Shown: positions 1 to 11,500 of the stretch, one piece after another
Position numbering within the stretch: the first letter of the stretch is position 1
Layout: the number at the start of each line of letters is the position of its first letter
Source: Moniliella sp. 'wahieum'
Lineage: Eukaryota; Basidiomycota; Moniliellomycetes; Moniliellales; Moniliellaceae
DNA length: 64,000 nt
Assembly: GCA_003971905.1 (NCBI GenBank)
Contig: RSEE01000001.1
Location: forward strand, 1,488,001-1,552,000
Direction: 5' to 3'
The notes under the pieces: generated by a model
Database searches by the model: none
Told to the model about the DNA's origin: nothing
Seen by the model: the letters and a program-made list of their open reading frames with translations, nothing else
Program-made: the position numbers and the translations under genes

Positions 1-27
1 CTGAAAAGGCCCATACTCACAGGAAAC

Positions 28-1631
28 TCAAAGCGTACCATACGTGGTACCCTCATCTTCCTCATCGTCATCCCCATCCAAGGCTTGGAGCCGGCGGTCA
101 CCCTCGCGCTTAGTGAACCACAGCAGGCAGAGAGCCACTCCCGCTGTGACGGTAGTCATGAGAACATTGATGGGGGTCGGGTTTCCGCCCAGGGAACTGT
201 GCATGAACCGATCCAGCACGGCCTGGAGCATGTTAAACACCCCGCCAGAGTCATGATCAAACCATACAGTCGGCCAAAGGTAACCGGGCCAAACACCTTG
301 GCCGCCAATTCGGTGGTGACAGAATAGTAAAAGGGGCGGTACATGACCAGCACCACACCCAACAGGTTCAACCAGAATGAGTGGAACCAGCCCAGAACGC
401 CGGTCAGAACGCTGGCAGAGCAAAGTACTTCCAAGACTTGGAACGTGGTAAGACCATCGAGCAGCATACCAATGAAGGGGATTGCCACCACCCCTCCCGC
501 TGGAAGAGCTACATCGAACACATTGCCAATGGTCGCTGCGCCCACCGGGCCGATCAAGTAAAGTTCCTGAGCTCCAACCGTGGAGATGAAAAAGTTGATG
601 CGCACATGCAAATGCAAGTCATGATGAGAATGAGGGCAAACCAGAGGGTGCCAATTTGCTGCTGGCCGACAAGCCATCCAAGACACCGAAAATCCCGCCC
701 GTCTTGCGGATCAAGCGCTCCGTTACGTCCTGGTGGGCTTGGCCATCCATGATCCTGCCGCCCTCGGGCACGCTGCTGACGATGCTGAATGCACTCGTGC
801 CAGCCGCCACGCCTCCTTGGTTGCCCCCAATCCGACCAAAGGAGGACAAGTTTTCCTGGTGCTGGTCGAGAAGATGCTCGTGCTCAGTAGCCTCGGTCGC
901 TGCATCCGCAATCTCGGACGTGGGCTTGACTCCACCAGCCGTGTAGCTCTCGTGGGGCATAATAAAGAGCTGGCAGAGCAAGATGAAGCAGGGGACGATC
1001 AAGTAGCAACGGAAAAAGGTGGCGATGGAGATTCCATGGGATGCATGCTGGTAGGCCAAACGGTAAAAGAGGAAGAGGGCAGAGGAGGTGTCAAACGCGC
1101 CCGTGATAGCCGCCAAACCTACCCGAATGGTCGGGCACAGCATTGGCCAGCTGGAAGGTGGAGATGAAACGAAAGGCCCGCCGAGCGCCAGCACAGAGTA
1201 GCCGACCAAAAAGGGATCAAACCAACTGGCGGAAGGATGCTCGCTTAGCAGCAACGCGCCCAGGGTAAGAAAGAAGAAGACGCCCACGAAGCCACAGGCG
1301 CGGGGCCCTTGTGGTCGAGGATGGCTCCGACAAGCAGCGATACGGCGTTGGTTGAACCAGCAGCGACGGTCCACATAAAGTTGAGCTTGAGGTCCTGCTC
1401 GAGGCAGGGGGCCTGGCCAGGCAGACACAGATCAGCATACACGCCCTCGGCGACAAAGACGGGCTTGATGGCGGCAAAGCCAAAGCAGATGCCTGCGGAG
1501 AGGAGGAGACACCATGTGATGGCACACGAGATCTGAACCCAGGGACGGCCATGATGGGCGACACACGGGGGGGCGGTGCTGGCAGAGAAGGTGGACCCGG
1601 GAGAGGGAGACAAGAGCACCAGATCAACCAA
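28..1631 (-). CDS. FMP42/SLC43-like major facilitator transporter
   Basis: Multi-pass membrane transporter of the fungal FMP42 group (related to SLC43 amino-acid transporters). The substrate is not known, and the yeast member was found with mitochondria. Translation on the minus strand shows membrane segments starting with WVQISCAITWCLLLSAG near 1530, then NFMWTVAAGSTNAVSLLVGA, CGFVGVFFFLTLGALLL, AITGAFDTSSALFLFYRLAY and FFRCYLIVPCFILLCQLFI. A hydrophilic loop (about 690–950) follows, then a second membrane half ending in an acidic tail (DGDDDEEDEG) and a stop at 28–30. The protein is spread over four frame segments, with junctions near 1280, 1110–1130, 640–680 and 235–250. I take these as single-base sequence errors. 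The start at 1631 is the first in-frame ATG before segment 1 and is uncertain. Family confident, substrate unknown. Confidence 0.72.
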
Positions 1632-2116
1632 TCCATAAGCACATTTGAGAATTTCTCGGCTGCTGCGTTCGACATGTGTTCAAGCAGCAGGCGGCAGTGT
1701 GGGCAGTACACAGTAGCGTGGATCATCGATCGGCAGGCACGGCACGGCGGGAGTCGGTGGGATTGTACATCACGCGTGGCACGTGATGTGTGTGATGCAC
1801 GGTCCCCTTTTATTCATTTTAGCCAAACTCTGGACAGAACAGCGCCCCCAACAGCGCTCTCCTCTCCAGGAAAAGCCGCTGGTTGAGCTCAGCTCAGCCG
1901 CCAGCTGAGCCGCTCCGTAACTCAGCGCGCTCAGTGCGTACTCACGACCTCCGTACTCCCCGTTTACCATTTCCTCAGTACACAGTCTCCGTATCTGTCG
2001 CAACGCGTGTGCCTTGCTATCTCTGCGGTGCTATCTGCCAGGCCATCTGCTCTGCTATAATCGTGTCTCATCACCGGTCACCGGTCACCGCCCCCCACAC
2101 TGTCCACCCACACCTC
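1632..2116. other. intergenic region with an ACCGGTC heptamer array
   Basis: No convincing gene. It lies upstream of the transporter. It contains GAGCTCA/CAGCTGAG-type palindromic words (about 1885–1930) and a short ACCGGTC tandem array at 2071–2090. Open frames here are short and lack domain-like sequence. Confidence 0.5.
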
Positions 2117-2542
2117 TCAGAACGGCCACAGGTCCAACGCGTTGACGCTGTCCTGGAGAAAGGCATGGGCCAGCGCATCGTCCTGCTGGCGCGCCATGCT
2201 CAGTGCCGCTCCACCGCCGAGTCGGATACAGTGGCACGGAACGACTTTTGGCTCGGCAGTTGTGTCGGTAACAATGGCAAGCTGATCGGAGGAGGCGGGT
2301 GGTGGTGTGCGCCGATGCTCAGGAGGCTTTAGTACAATTGGTGCCACCTGTGCCTCCAACAGCGTAGCATAGTATGTGTTCGAGCAAGGGCCAGGTTGCG
2401 CCGCTCCCTGACAAAACGGCTCGGTCGGGATGCGGCTAATTGAAGGTGGCGACAGAATTGGTAGGGCGATGCCTGCTGGTGCCTGCGGCCGTTGGGTCCC
2501 ACCCTTGATACTCCGGTCCCAGAGCGACGACATCAATTGCAT
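2117..2542 (-). CDS. hypothetical protein, C-terminal exon or small gene
   Basis: An open frame of 141 codons. I do not recognise it. The C-terminal half looks protein-like: a hydrophobic stretch TLLEAQVAPIVLKPPEHRR, then an acidic/amphipathic end (QQDDALAHAFLQDSVNAL) closing in WPF before the stop. The N-terminal part is Pro/Ser-rich and may be non-coding. It lies just downstream of another minus-strand gene (2631–3466) and could be a further exon of it, because frames here are broken by probable indels. It may also be a chance open frame. Confidence 0.3.
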   Translation of the reverse strand: MQLMSSLWDRSIKGGTQRPQAPAGIALPILSPPSISRIPTEPFCQGAAQPGPCSNTYYATLLEAQVAPIVLKPPEHRRTPPPASSDQLAIVTDTTAEPKVVPCHCIRLGGGAALSMARQQDDALAHAFLQDSVNALDLWPF

Positions 2543-2630
2543 CCGTCTTGGGTCTGAACCAAAGAAAGCCTCCCACCAATTACTTGTCCTTGGTCAGATT
2601 AGGCAAAAGCAAGGCCAGCCAACTAAGCAT

Positions 2631-3466
2631 TCATGAAGGCAAAATATTGTGCTGGGCGAACCTGTGGCCTGTCCCGTGGAACGGCATCTTGCTCAACTTG
2701 GGACGGACCGGCTTGAAAACCAATCATCCAGAGCATCATCGTCCTCCAGTTCATTCCCATCCTCCGTAAACTTGCGCTTGCCCTCCTTGCTCTTCTTGAC
2801 TTGATTTAAGTGAGACTGCCACGCGTGTGTCAAGCTCTGTAATCAAGAATTGGTTCGAGTCTTCTTGTTTGTTGGGGACAGGCGTGAAGAGAAGAATGAG
2901 AAACTGGAGAGCGTGAGCACGAGGGCGCATTGGCAGCCTTCACTTCCCTGGAACACAACATGGGTTCCCTCCGGACGTATCTAGAGTCTCTCCACGTCAA
3001 ACAGTCCAAAAGGGCACAAGGAGGTGGAGGGTACGCATACGCCAGTTCCCTTAGCGTAGCAAAGCGCGCATCGTCATACTTGTCCAAAAGTTCGTTCGCA
3101 AAACACTTGCGAACGTCTTCCAACACGGGGGCCCCACAAGTGCCATAAAACTGCTTTCGATCGTGCTGTCGTCTGATTTGAAGCTGAGATGAGAGTAGGG
3201 TGCTGGTCCCAAGAAGAGAGTCGCGATTATCGATGAATCTGGATGCCTGCGTGCAGTCTTGAGCTGGCAGGCAATGCAGCCTTGTCATATGTCAGCCGCC
3301 TGGCCCATGTTGACCCACACGGCGTGAGCCGCAGGACGACATTGAGGATCCCAGCAAGTGTTGCTTGTGGTATTAGAGGGTAAGGCCAAGATGGGCAGAG
3401 CGGAGGTGGAGCTGTTTGTCGCCTGGTCCCACCGCCCTTGCCCTCCCTTGCACAAGCGCGTCTCAC
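2631..3466 (-). CDS. unidentified gene with acidic/basic C-terminal tail
   Basis: Function not recognised. Minus-strand translation gives a compact charged segment about 2930–3200 (RKQFYGTCGAPVLEDVRKCF, then ELLDKYDDARFATLRELAYA and LLDCLTWRDSRYVRRE). Its residue pattern looks like a real globular exon. After a gap that may hold an intron (an AAG acceptor-like site near 2815), a short exon reads KKSKEGKRKFTEDGNELEDD, then DALDDWF, and after a one-base shift KPVRPKLSKMPFHG, ending at a stop at 2631–2633. The mix of acidic DDD and basic KPVRPK segments suggests a nuclear protein, but that is inference. The start is uncertain; upstream sequence to 3466 (LAGILNVVLRLTPCGSTWAR) may be an earlier exon. 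Confidence 0.42.
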
Positions 3467-4011
3467 CAGTATGACGTTGGGCGACTCAGTGGGATGTGTA
3501 GTAGCACCCCACTTGCCCCACCTTTTTCAACCCTCATAACTCATTCCTTGGGCATCATCGATGGCCATGCATCATGCATCATGGCAGCAACGTTAGCGTT
3601 AGCGCGCGTTAGCAACAGTCGGTGCTCTGCTCGCGAGGCCTCTGCCTGGTCGACCTAATTGATCCTCCTGGCCCTTGATGCTAGCTTGATGATTCTCCTT
3701 CCAGTGCAAAAAATAGGCGGCGCACACTACATGGCGCAGTCGTGGGCCGGTATAGTGATATCAGAGGTAATAGGACGACCCTCCCAACCCCTCAGCAAAG
3801 GCTCCGACAGCTCAGACTTGCAGGCTCCCAGGCGGGAGGGGGGTGGGGCCAGAACCCAAAACACGCCGTAGGGGAAAAGGTGTACGTAACGTCCCCGCAT
3901 TTTGGCCCCCCAAGGTAGGTAATACGGTGGGAACAACCGAGTACTTGGAAGCCCGAATTGGCGTCCAGTACCCAGTACCCAGGGGTTTTGCTCGCCACCG
4001 CCACAACTGCC
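3467..4011. other. intergenic region upstream of UPRT
   Basis: No gene seen. It contains an ATGCATC array (3566–3583) directly followed by a GTTAGC repeat (about 3593–3615). Minus-strand open frames at 3727–4394 overlap the UPRT exons and are shadows. Confidence 0.5.
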
Positions 4012-4722
4012 ATGTCCTCGTCCCCCATCCTTCCTCCCAATGCAAGCCGCCTGGCCCAAACCCAACAACTGAGTACGCTTCGTTCTCTGTTAAGCCCGGA
4101 AGGAGAAGAAGTACTAACCCCACTGCAGAGGCCTTGCTCACGATCATCCGGGACAAGACCACCTCCCGCGCCGACTTCATTTTCTACTCGGACCGTGTCA
4201 TCCGCCTCATTGTCGAGGAAGGTCTCAACCACCTTCCCACTCACAGCAAGAAAGTCACCACGCCCACAGCAGCGAGTACGATGGCCTCGAGTTTGAGGGG
4301 CACATTTGTGGGGTCCATCCTTCGGGTGGAGAGGCGATGGAGGCAGGCCTGCGCGAATGGTCGGTCGGTGCGGATTGGCAAGATCCTGATCCAACGCGAC
4401 GAGCAGACTGCCCAGCCGAAAACTGTTCTACGCTAAGCTTCCGCAGGACATTGCCAATCGCTGGGTCCTCCTGCTGGACCCCATGTTGGCCACGGGCGGT
4501 AGTGCCATCCAAGCGATGCAAGTGCTGGTGGACCATGGGGTGAACCCCGAACGCATTCTCTTTCTTAATGTGCTAGCAGCCCCAGAGGGCCTGGCGGCAG
4601 TGTACAAGCGCTTCCCCCAGATCAAGGTCATCTCGGCCTGGGTCGATGACGGGTTGGATGAAAAGAATTACATCCGCCCCGGCCTTTCCGACTTTGGCGA
4701 CCTGTACTACTCCGGCCGCTAA
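4012..4722 (+). CDS. FUR1: uracil phosphoribosyltransferase (FUR1-type)
   Basis: Pyrimidine salvage enzyme making UMP from uracil and PRPP in the cytosol. Exon 1 (4012–4072) encodes MSSSPILPPNASRLAQTQQL. A 56-nt intron (4073–4128: GTACGC start, TACTAAC branch site, CAG end) joins in frame to ALLTIIRDKTTSRADFIFYS and VIRLIVEEGLNHLP, matching the family's N-terminal order. Further on are SVRIGKILIQRDEQTAQPK, LLLDPMLATGGSA (the PRPP-binding loop), PERILFLNVLAAPEG and the C-terminal GLSDFGD motif, ending at 4720–4722. Predicted length is about 215 residues, normal for FUR1. Frame breaks occur near 4270, 4313–4318, 4323–4328 and at the AAAA run 4419–4422; each is repaired conceptually by one base, which points to sequence error. 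Confidence 0.9.
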
Positions 4723-5770
4723 CCCTCTGCTCCTCCTTTCTCGGCTTCCGAGTGCCATTCCCTACTAGCAACAATACCAATTTGAACCTACCCATCACGC
4801 CCCCACCGGGCCCAATATACAATGCAATCCCTTCCCACGAAAGGTACCAGAAGTTGCCCAGATGGGATCAGTTGGCCAGGGCAACCTATCTTTCGATCAC
4901 GCATGTAGTCTCGGGCCCAGTGGCGGGATGGTCCGCATCGTGAGCTCGAACTGGGCTTATTGTTCGTGCATGGCTACCTTCTTCTTCCAAGGGAAGCGGT
5001 CCACCATAGCTCCCTATAGTCATTGGCTTCCAGGTTCACATCCCAGTTCCAGTCCCACACTCTTCCCTCATCCCTCATCCCTCAGGCCTCATACCTGTCG
5101 TCTTACACCCGCCCACCACTTCTGCCCACGTGCGGCCCTTCTCGCCGTACCCAAACCCATCCTCGCGCTCATCCCCCCGCGTTGAACTGTTCTGGATACC
5201 ACTGAACTGCGCCAAGGAAAAGTACCCCCCTTCAAGCTTCAAGCTTCAAGCTTCAAGCTTCAAGCCTGACCAACTGTTTTGCTTGCTCTTGGCAGTCGGC
5301 CGCCGCACCGGAACCCAAAAGTGGTCCGGATCGTAGACCAGAGCAGAGTTACCCCAAGCTACACCCAGAACCTTCACTCTTCACTTCCGTGCACTGAGCA
5401 AGTGAATTCAGATGGCCGAGACGCGGATCCGCGTGACCTGCACCAAACTCTCCAATTCCAATCGCGACGCAGCGGATAAAACGCACGATGCTACGGCTCT
5501 AGCTCTATCCTCCTCGGCAGTAGCAGGCGCCTCCATCCATCCAACACGCAAACCAACGAATCGAAACGTTCTACAATCAAAGGGAAAGAACATGGGAGTC
5601 GAGAGAAGGCTCATGGGTGCAATCTGGCATAGCAAGGGACACATTCGTCCCTCTGCGCGTCCGAGGAAAGGCGCGGTTGCCATGATCCATGTTCCCGGGA
5701 AACCAAGCCCCATGCAAGACACGAGGTATACAGTCGCGGAGCGCTGCCTGCGTAAAAGTCAGCTGACTCT
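4723..5770. other. convergent intergenic region between UPRT and 14-3-3
   Basis: This holds the 3' ends of two convergent genes. Apart from the AAGCTTC repeat at 5231–5265 I see no gene; the open frames are short and without domain character. Confidence 0.5.
5231..5265. repeat. (TTCAAGC)5 heptamer microsatellite
   Basis: Five perfect copies of a 7-bp unit. Each unit contains the 6-bp palindrome AAGCTT plus one C. It is one of many palindrome-plus-one arrays in the window. Confidence 0.95.
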
Positions 5771-6562
5771 TTACGCCTCGGGCTTGGCCTCTGGCGCCGC
5801 CTCAGGCGGAACCTCGGCCTCGGGAGCAGGGGGCTGCGCCTGCTCGTGCTCCTGCATGTCCGACGTCCAGAGCGTAAGGTTGTCGCGGAGCAACTGCATG
5901 ATCAGGGTCGAGTCCTTGTAAGACTCCTCCGACAGCGTGTCCAGCTCCGCAATCGCATCGTCAAACGCCTGCTTGGCCAGGTGGCACGCACGGTCAGGCG
6001 AGTTCAAAATCTCATAGTAGAACACAGAGAAGTTGAGTGCCAAGCCGAGACGGATGGGGTGGGTAGGCGGGGAGGTCCTTGACGGCAACGTCCGAAGCGG
6101 CCTGGTACGCCTCCAACGACTTGTCCGCCGCCTCCTTCCTCCGCTCGCCCGAGGCAAACTCGGCAAGGTACGGTAGTAGTCGCCCTTCATCTTGTGGTAG
6201 AATACCTTGCTCTCGCCCGACTGCGCCGAGGGAATAAGGTGCTTGTCAAGGACAGCAAGAATGTCCTCGCAGATCTTGGCCAGCTCCGCCTCAATCTTCT
6301 CGCGGTACGTCTTGATCATGGCAACGTGGTGCTCGTTGCCCTTGCTCTCCTCCTTCTGCTCAATCGACGAGGCAATGCGCCACGAGGCACGGCGGGCGCC
6401 AATAACGTTCTTGTAAGCGACAGAGAGCAAGTTGCGCTCCTCGATGGTCAGCTCCTGGTCGGTCGAGGCAACGGTCTTCATCTGCTCGACCATCTCCTCG
6501 TACCGCTCGGCCTGCTCAGCGAGCTTGGCAAGGTACACAGCGTCTTCACGGGGCGCAGACAT
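5771..6562 (-). CDS. 14-3-3 protein
   Basis: Phosphoserine/threonine-binding dimeric adaptor of the 14-3-3 family (yeast BMH1/2, fission yeast Rad24/25). It starts [20 protein letters not shown] and continues through the hallmark [53 protein letters not shown] and [18 protein letters not shown], with a Pro/Glu/Ala-rich C-terminal tail. Two compensating one-base errors, one near 6168–6173 (missing base) and one in the GGGG at about 6069–6072 (extra base), scramble some 35 residues of helices 5–6. Both flanks are in one frame and the length (about 263 aa) is normal. A pyrimidine-rich CTTCAG with an upstream CTAATC ends at 6573, eleven bases before the ATG, and suggests a 5'UTR intron. Confidence 0.93.
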   Translation of the reverse strand: MSAPREDAVYLAKLAEQAERYEEMVEQMKTVASTDQELTIEERNLLSVAYKNVIGARRASWRIASSIEQKEESKGNEHHVAMIKTYREKIEAELAKICEDILAVLDKHLIPSAQSGESKVFYHKMKGDYYRTLPSLPRASGGRRRRTSRWRRTRPLRTLPSRTSPPTHPIRLGLALNFSVFYYEILNSPDRACHLAKQAFDDAIAELDTLSEESYKDSTLIMQLLRDNLTLWTSDMQEHEQAQPPAPEAEVPPEAAPEAKPEA

Positions 6563-8599
6563 GGTGTTTCAACTGAAGGAGCAGAGAAAGAAAGGGTGGA
6601 TTAGTCAAAGAGCCAGACTCCAGCACGGGTGCCATTGGGTGCGTCCAGCCAGACACGCCGCCTCGTGGCCTAGCTCCCTGGCTCCCTGGCCGCCCGCCTC
6701 CGTGCCGTGTGTGGGCAGGAGAGGGGAGGGGGGGAGGGGGGTGGCGCTGGCCCGTGCGCACGCGGTACATGCGGAGGTGGGTGCGGGTGCGAGGACGGAG
6801 GCGGGTGGCGGCAGGAGGACAGCAGGCAGCAGGGGGATGTGCTCACAGGACGAGGGGGGGCGGGCGGAAGCGGGCAGCGGGAGGCGGGACAGGTGGTGGT
6901 GTGGGTGTGGGAGGGCGGCCGACGGGGAGCAGGCGCGCCGGCGGGGCGTGTGAAGCGGCGGGAAGGGCAGGCACTGCCCCTGTGCGGGAGCGGACGCAGC
7001 GCCCGGATGCGGCAGGGGCGTGCGCACGCACACTGGCGCCGTGCGTGGTTCTATCTACTTCTGCCCGAGGGATTCACCACACTGCGCCGGTGGGCCCTGG
7101 TGCGGTGGCCCCAGCTTCTTACGTAAGCAGCCTGCCTCGGGGCCAGGGCAGGCGCGAGGCACGGGGCAGCCAGCAGCGCCGCGCCAGCGTGGTGGGGCGC
7201 TGGCTGGCTGCTGCGCCCACTCGCACCAGCTGTCCCGCCGCGCTCGACGCTCGCTTGCTGGCCCTCTGTATATCCACGCTGCGCCGACCAATGCCATCCT
7301 CCCGACGGCGTTTCCCAAGCCCACAGGACCTGCTTTTGCTCGTCAGTCACACCCATCCCATCTCAGCCTCCACCAACCGCATCAGGAGCAGCCTCTTCCG
7401 TCCTCGCCCTCGCTCCCCATCCGTGGGCGCTTTTTTTGTTGCCGGCAGTACTCGGTTCCATCGGGGACGCCGCCACAGCCGTGTCCTTTCGGGTAGGCGT
7501 TGTCTTCTCCCTCCTTGGCCTCCCTCCTTGGCTGGCCGTGTCCTTCCCCACCTCTCCATATCTGTTCAGGGGAGGAAGCGTCACTCGCCCTCTCGGAAAC
7601 TTGTACCTGTTGGACTATCCTCACGGCATGCATGGCGCACCGTGTCCTGGCAACCGGACCACGTTGTCGGCGACGGGTCCTCCAGTGGGGCCCATGACGA
7701 TGTGTCTCTATATCTGCATAGCCTACAGAGGCTTCATTACCACAATCCCTTCAACACAGGAAAGACGCTGCGGGGCGACCGAGGGTTGCACAGCCTGGTA
7801 GCTCCGCCCAGTTGTGGGGCGGGTGGGGCCCCGACCCAGTCCAGTTCCGCAGCGGAAACGCCCGCGAGGTGGCTCGTTGCTCTTCCTCTTGCTTTTCCAT
7901 AACTTCGGTGCCCATCACGTAATCCCTTTCGAGCTTGGGCAGTGCGCCTAGACAGGTCCTGGACCATCTGATTAGGTCAGTCTGGTAGGGGTAAGAGGTG
8001 GGCACGCCTGGCCACTTGTAAGCTATACTGCACATGGCGCGGTCCGGAGCCCACGCCTCACGCCTTTTCTACTCGACTGTGGACGGGTGCTGCCCCCCAC
8101 GCGACGGCACGCGGATGAATCAGAGATGGTTTTGCACGCAACGCAGGCGGCAGGACAGGAGCGGCAGATGACGAGTCCAAGCAATTGGGGGAAGGGGAGG
8201 GGGATCGGATCAAGCTTCGGACTTGAATAAGTGTCCGTCAAAATCAAGATCAAGGGCAAGATCTTGATCTTGATCTTGATCGAGCTCGTCCAGTGGAAGA
8301 GACAGTGATGATACCGAGCGCAGGGGATGGACAGGGAACCACAGAGGGACGGAATGGAATGCAGGTGCGACCAGGAGCGGAAGGAAAGAGCATGTGGTGC
8401 ACAAACGGAATGCTTGAAGCACCGTGCTGGGAGGAATGGGAATGGGATGGGAATGAGGCCGATGAAGGAGTTCGACAAGTGGAGAGAGAGCGAGACATAG
8501 AGAGCAAAAAGATAGAGACACAGAGACACTGGAGAGAGCGCCAGAAGACATTTGCAGCAAAAACCAAGAAAGGCATAGTGATGGGGGGGGTAGATGGGG
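6563..8599. other. GC-rich intergenic region
   Basis: About 2 kb without a gene I can support. 6700–7010 is strongly G-rich on the plus strand with many GGGGGG and GGCGGG runs, likely the promoter/5'UTR of the 14-3-3 gene. 8230–8290 contains ATCAAGATC repeats. Long open frames on both strands reflect base composition. Confidence 0.45.
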
Positions 8600-11500
8600 T
8601 TTTGGATCTCAGAGATTGGCCAACGCTTCCGCTTGCGAATCAAACTCTTGCCACGACGGATGGGAAGCAAGGGCTTGGAAGGGGAGAGTTGCTTGTGCAG
8701 CTCAACGGCCTCCTGGAGCGATGTGGCGGTGAAGGTGCGGATCTGGGTGCTGTCCGGGGCCAAGGTGGGACAGGAAGGGAAGCGTGGCCCGACTCCATCT
8801 GGACAACGAGCGTGGAACGGTGCGGGCTGTCGGGGTGGATGTAGGTGTTGAACAGGTGCTGGACCGTGCTGAGCGGAGTCGAGCGTACCATCTCGGCCAT
8901 GCGATGGGTATGGGCAAAGTCGTACGTATTGCCCGCGATCGCTTGCCACATCCGCCCAGACTCTTCCGACATACTCTTGGACTCCTGCATGGTGGCTGCA
9001 TACGCTGCCCGGGGCGGCGTACGTGTCGGGCGTCATGTTTTGCAGCAGGGGCGCCAGCTTGGTCCGGAGAAAGTCCTCGGCGCAACGGAGGAGCGAGCTG
9101 GCATCGTATTCCGACTGAATCGTCATGGACAAACCCATCGAGTTGTCATGGAAGACAGATTGGACAAAGACAATGTACCCCAGCTGTTGGGTCGTGCGCA
9201 GCTCGTCAAACGCAGGTTGCCGAGCAATGCTCACCAGCAATCCCAGTGCCGCACTGGTAGATAGATCGTCCAGTGTGGCCCGCGAATTTGAGCATAGCGC
9301 ACCATGGCCGAGTTGACTTCCGCTGGGTCAGAAGGAGTGAGGTGGAGGATGGTGTCACTCTGTGGCGGGAGAAGGAGACTGTAGGGTCCCACACACCGCT
9401 CCTTCTCGTCAATCGGGTCGAAAGAGAGTGTCTCTTCCACCAAGTTGCGCAGCGCCAACGCATCGTGCGCCTCAAAGTTCCCGTGGACATAGAGTTCCGT
9501 GTGAAGATGCGACAAGCCTCGTCCCGGAACCGAACCACCTCGTCCCCCGACACGGTGACGAGCTCGGCCAGCAGCTCAGGACGCAGCCAATTGTGGTCAT
9601 GGCAGAACCAGCGGGGGTAATAAGACACTTGTTGGTACGGCGCCGACAGCGCAAAGTCGGCCCAACCCCGACGCAGACGATCCGACACGGCCGCCAGTCG
9701 TTCGGGGTTGGGAGTGAACGTCTTGAGGCGCTGGAGCACAGTGCGGAGCAGAATCGCCTGCTTGTCGTTGTACCCACTTACTGTGATGCGGAGGGAACCA
9801 TTGGAGGGGAACACAGTGTAGTTGAGCCCGGCCAGTTCGGCATCGTACGAGTACTCGGTAAGGTCATCGAGCAAAACGGTGGTCAGAGGCAGGACAGAAC
9901 GGCTTCGCGCGCATCGGCCGTGTGGGAGCGGAACTTGAGTTGGATAAAGACGTCGCCCTTGGGTTGACCAAACCGCTCGTCCGGTTGGAACCACAGACGC
10001 GTGCGTTGGGTGTTGGTCAGCAGCATCGGCTTCGTGGCCTTGTGCGGGACATGCGCGGCGCACCCCGAATCATAGGCCGGCGCACGCTAAGGTCCTGAGG
10101 AACAAATGGATTGGGACCTGGCAGAGCCAGACCAGCTGTCCGAGGTCGGGTCGGATCAAAGAGAGAAGCAGGAAGAGGGGCCAAAGAGTATTCCGTGCCA
10201 TACCACGACTCCTTTTGGTCGGGAGCGGGCACCGCCTCCGCACCTTGTGTCAAGACCGTCGGCAACGTTTGGGCCGAAAGGAATATGCGAGCTCGCTCAA
10301 GACGGAGTAGGTCCAACAGACCTTGATGGCCGGCATATCAAATTCTCGGATCTTGCTCCCGGACAAGGTCCATTCCGGCGGATAGCCTGTTGGAGGAAAC
10401 TCGAGCACTGGCACACCGTCCCCGATGCACGGCGCTTGGACTGAAATTGGAAATGAATGTCAGACAGTTGCTTTTGCTCCTCAAACGCCCATCGAGGCAG
10501 CCACCCATCGTTCTCCTCGATCGACACCCGCAGAAGATCAATGTAGTCAAACACTGCCGCCACCACGTCCTTGTAGTGGGCCAACCCCTCTTGGGTCAGG
10601 TCCATCGTGATCCGGTAAAACTCGAATCCACTCGCCCCTTCTTGCGCACCTGCCGAAAGGTAGTTGCACCACCCCATGCGCATAAGGTAGGACAGAACCG
10701 AGCCTGAACCCTCATGCCCAATAAAGTGGCCAAGGAGCGCACCGGGTTTGCTGCGCCAGTGGCGCTGGAGATCATCAATGGGGATGGTAATCTGGATCGT
10801 ACGAAGATCCTTAACCGGCTTAAAGTAGACTTGGGTGCCCAAAGCACTGGGAAGGAGTGTGTCCGCCTCAAATTTGGGCGGCAGAACATTTTTGTTGGGC
10901 ACGGCAGCAAATTTCGACACAACCATCTCCGCCAGCTGATCCAACGATTCGCGCCCAATCACGGCCAACTTCATCACATTGGCGCTGTAGTAGCGCTCGT
11001 GGAAGCGGAGCAGCTCATCGCGAACGTTGATTCCACGCTGGCGCGGGGCGGTCCAGAGTGTCTCGAGATTGCCCGTGCCGAATTTGTGGTAAGGGTGTTG
11101 GGGTTGGATAGGCTCTTGCGCAGCTGAAACGCTCGCATATGGTCGGCCTTGCAAGAGAAAGTCGAAGGAGGGAGGTTAGTGAGGTCGACGAAAAGAAAAG
11201 AGGGAGAGGGGGGAGAAGAGGAAGAGGAAGGGAAGAGGAGAGAAGAGGAAGAGGAAGAGGAAGAGGAAGAGGAAGAGAGAGGAAGAGGAAGAGGAAGAGG
11301 AAGAGGAAGAGAAGAGGAAGAGGAAGAGAAGAGGAAGAGGAAGAGGAAGAGGAAGAGGAAGAGGAGAGGAAGAGAAGAGGAAGAGGAAGAGGAAGAGGAG
11401 AGGAAGAGGAAGAGGAAGAGGACATGGGAGGAAAAGAGTAAGGAGAGCGAGCAACATACCTGGAGATTTTTTTTGTTTTCGCTATCGACCGCACGAATTT

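Noticed and set aside
6709-7902. 397-codon plus-strand open frame
   Set aside because: Gly/Arg-rich composition follows the G-rich DNA; no domain-like segments, and it lies in the probable 5' leader of the 14-3-3 gene.
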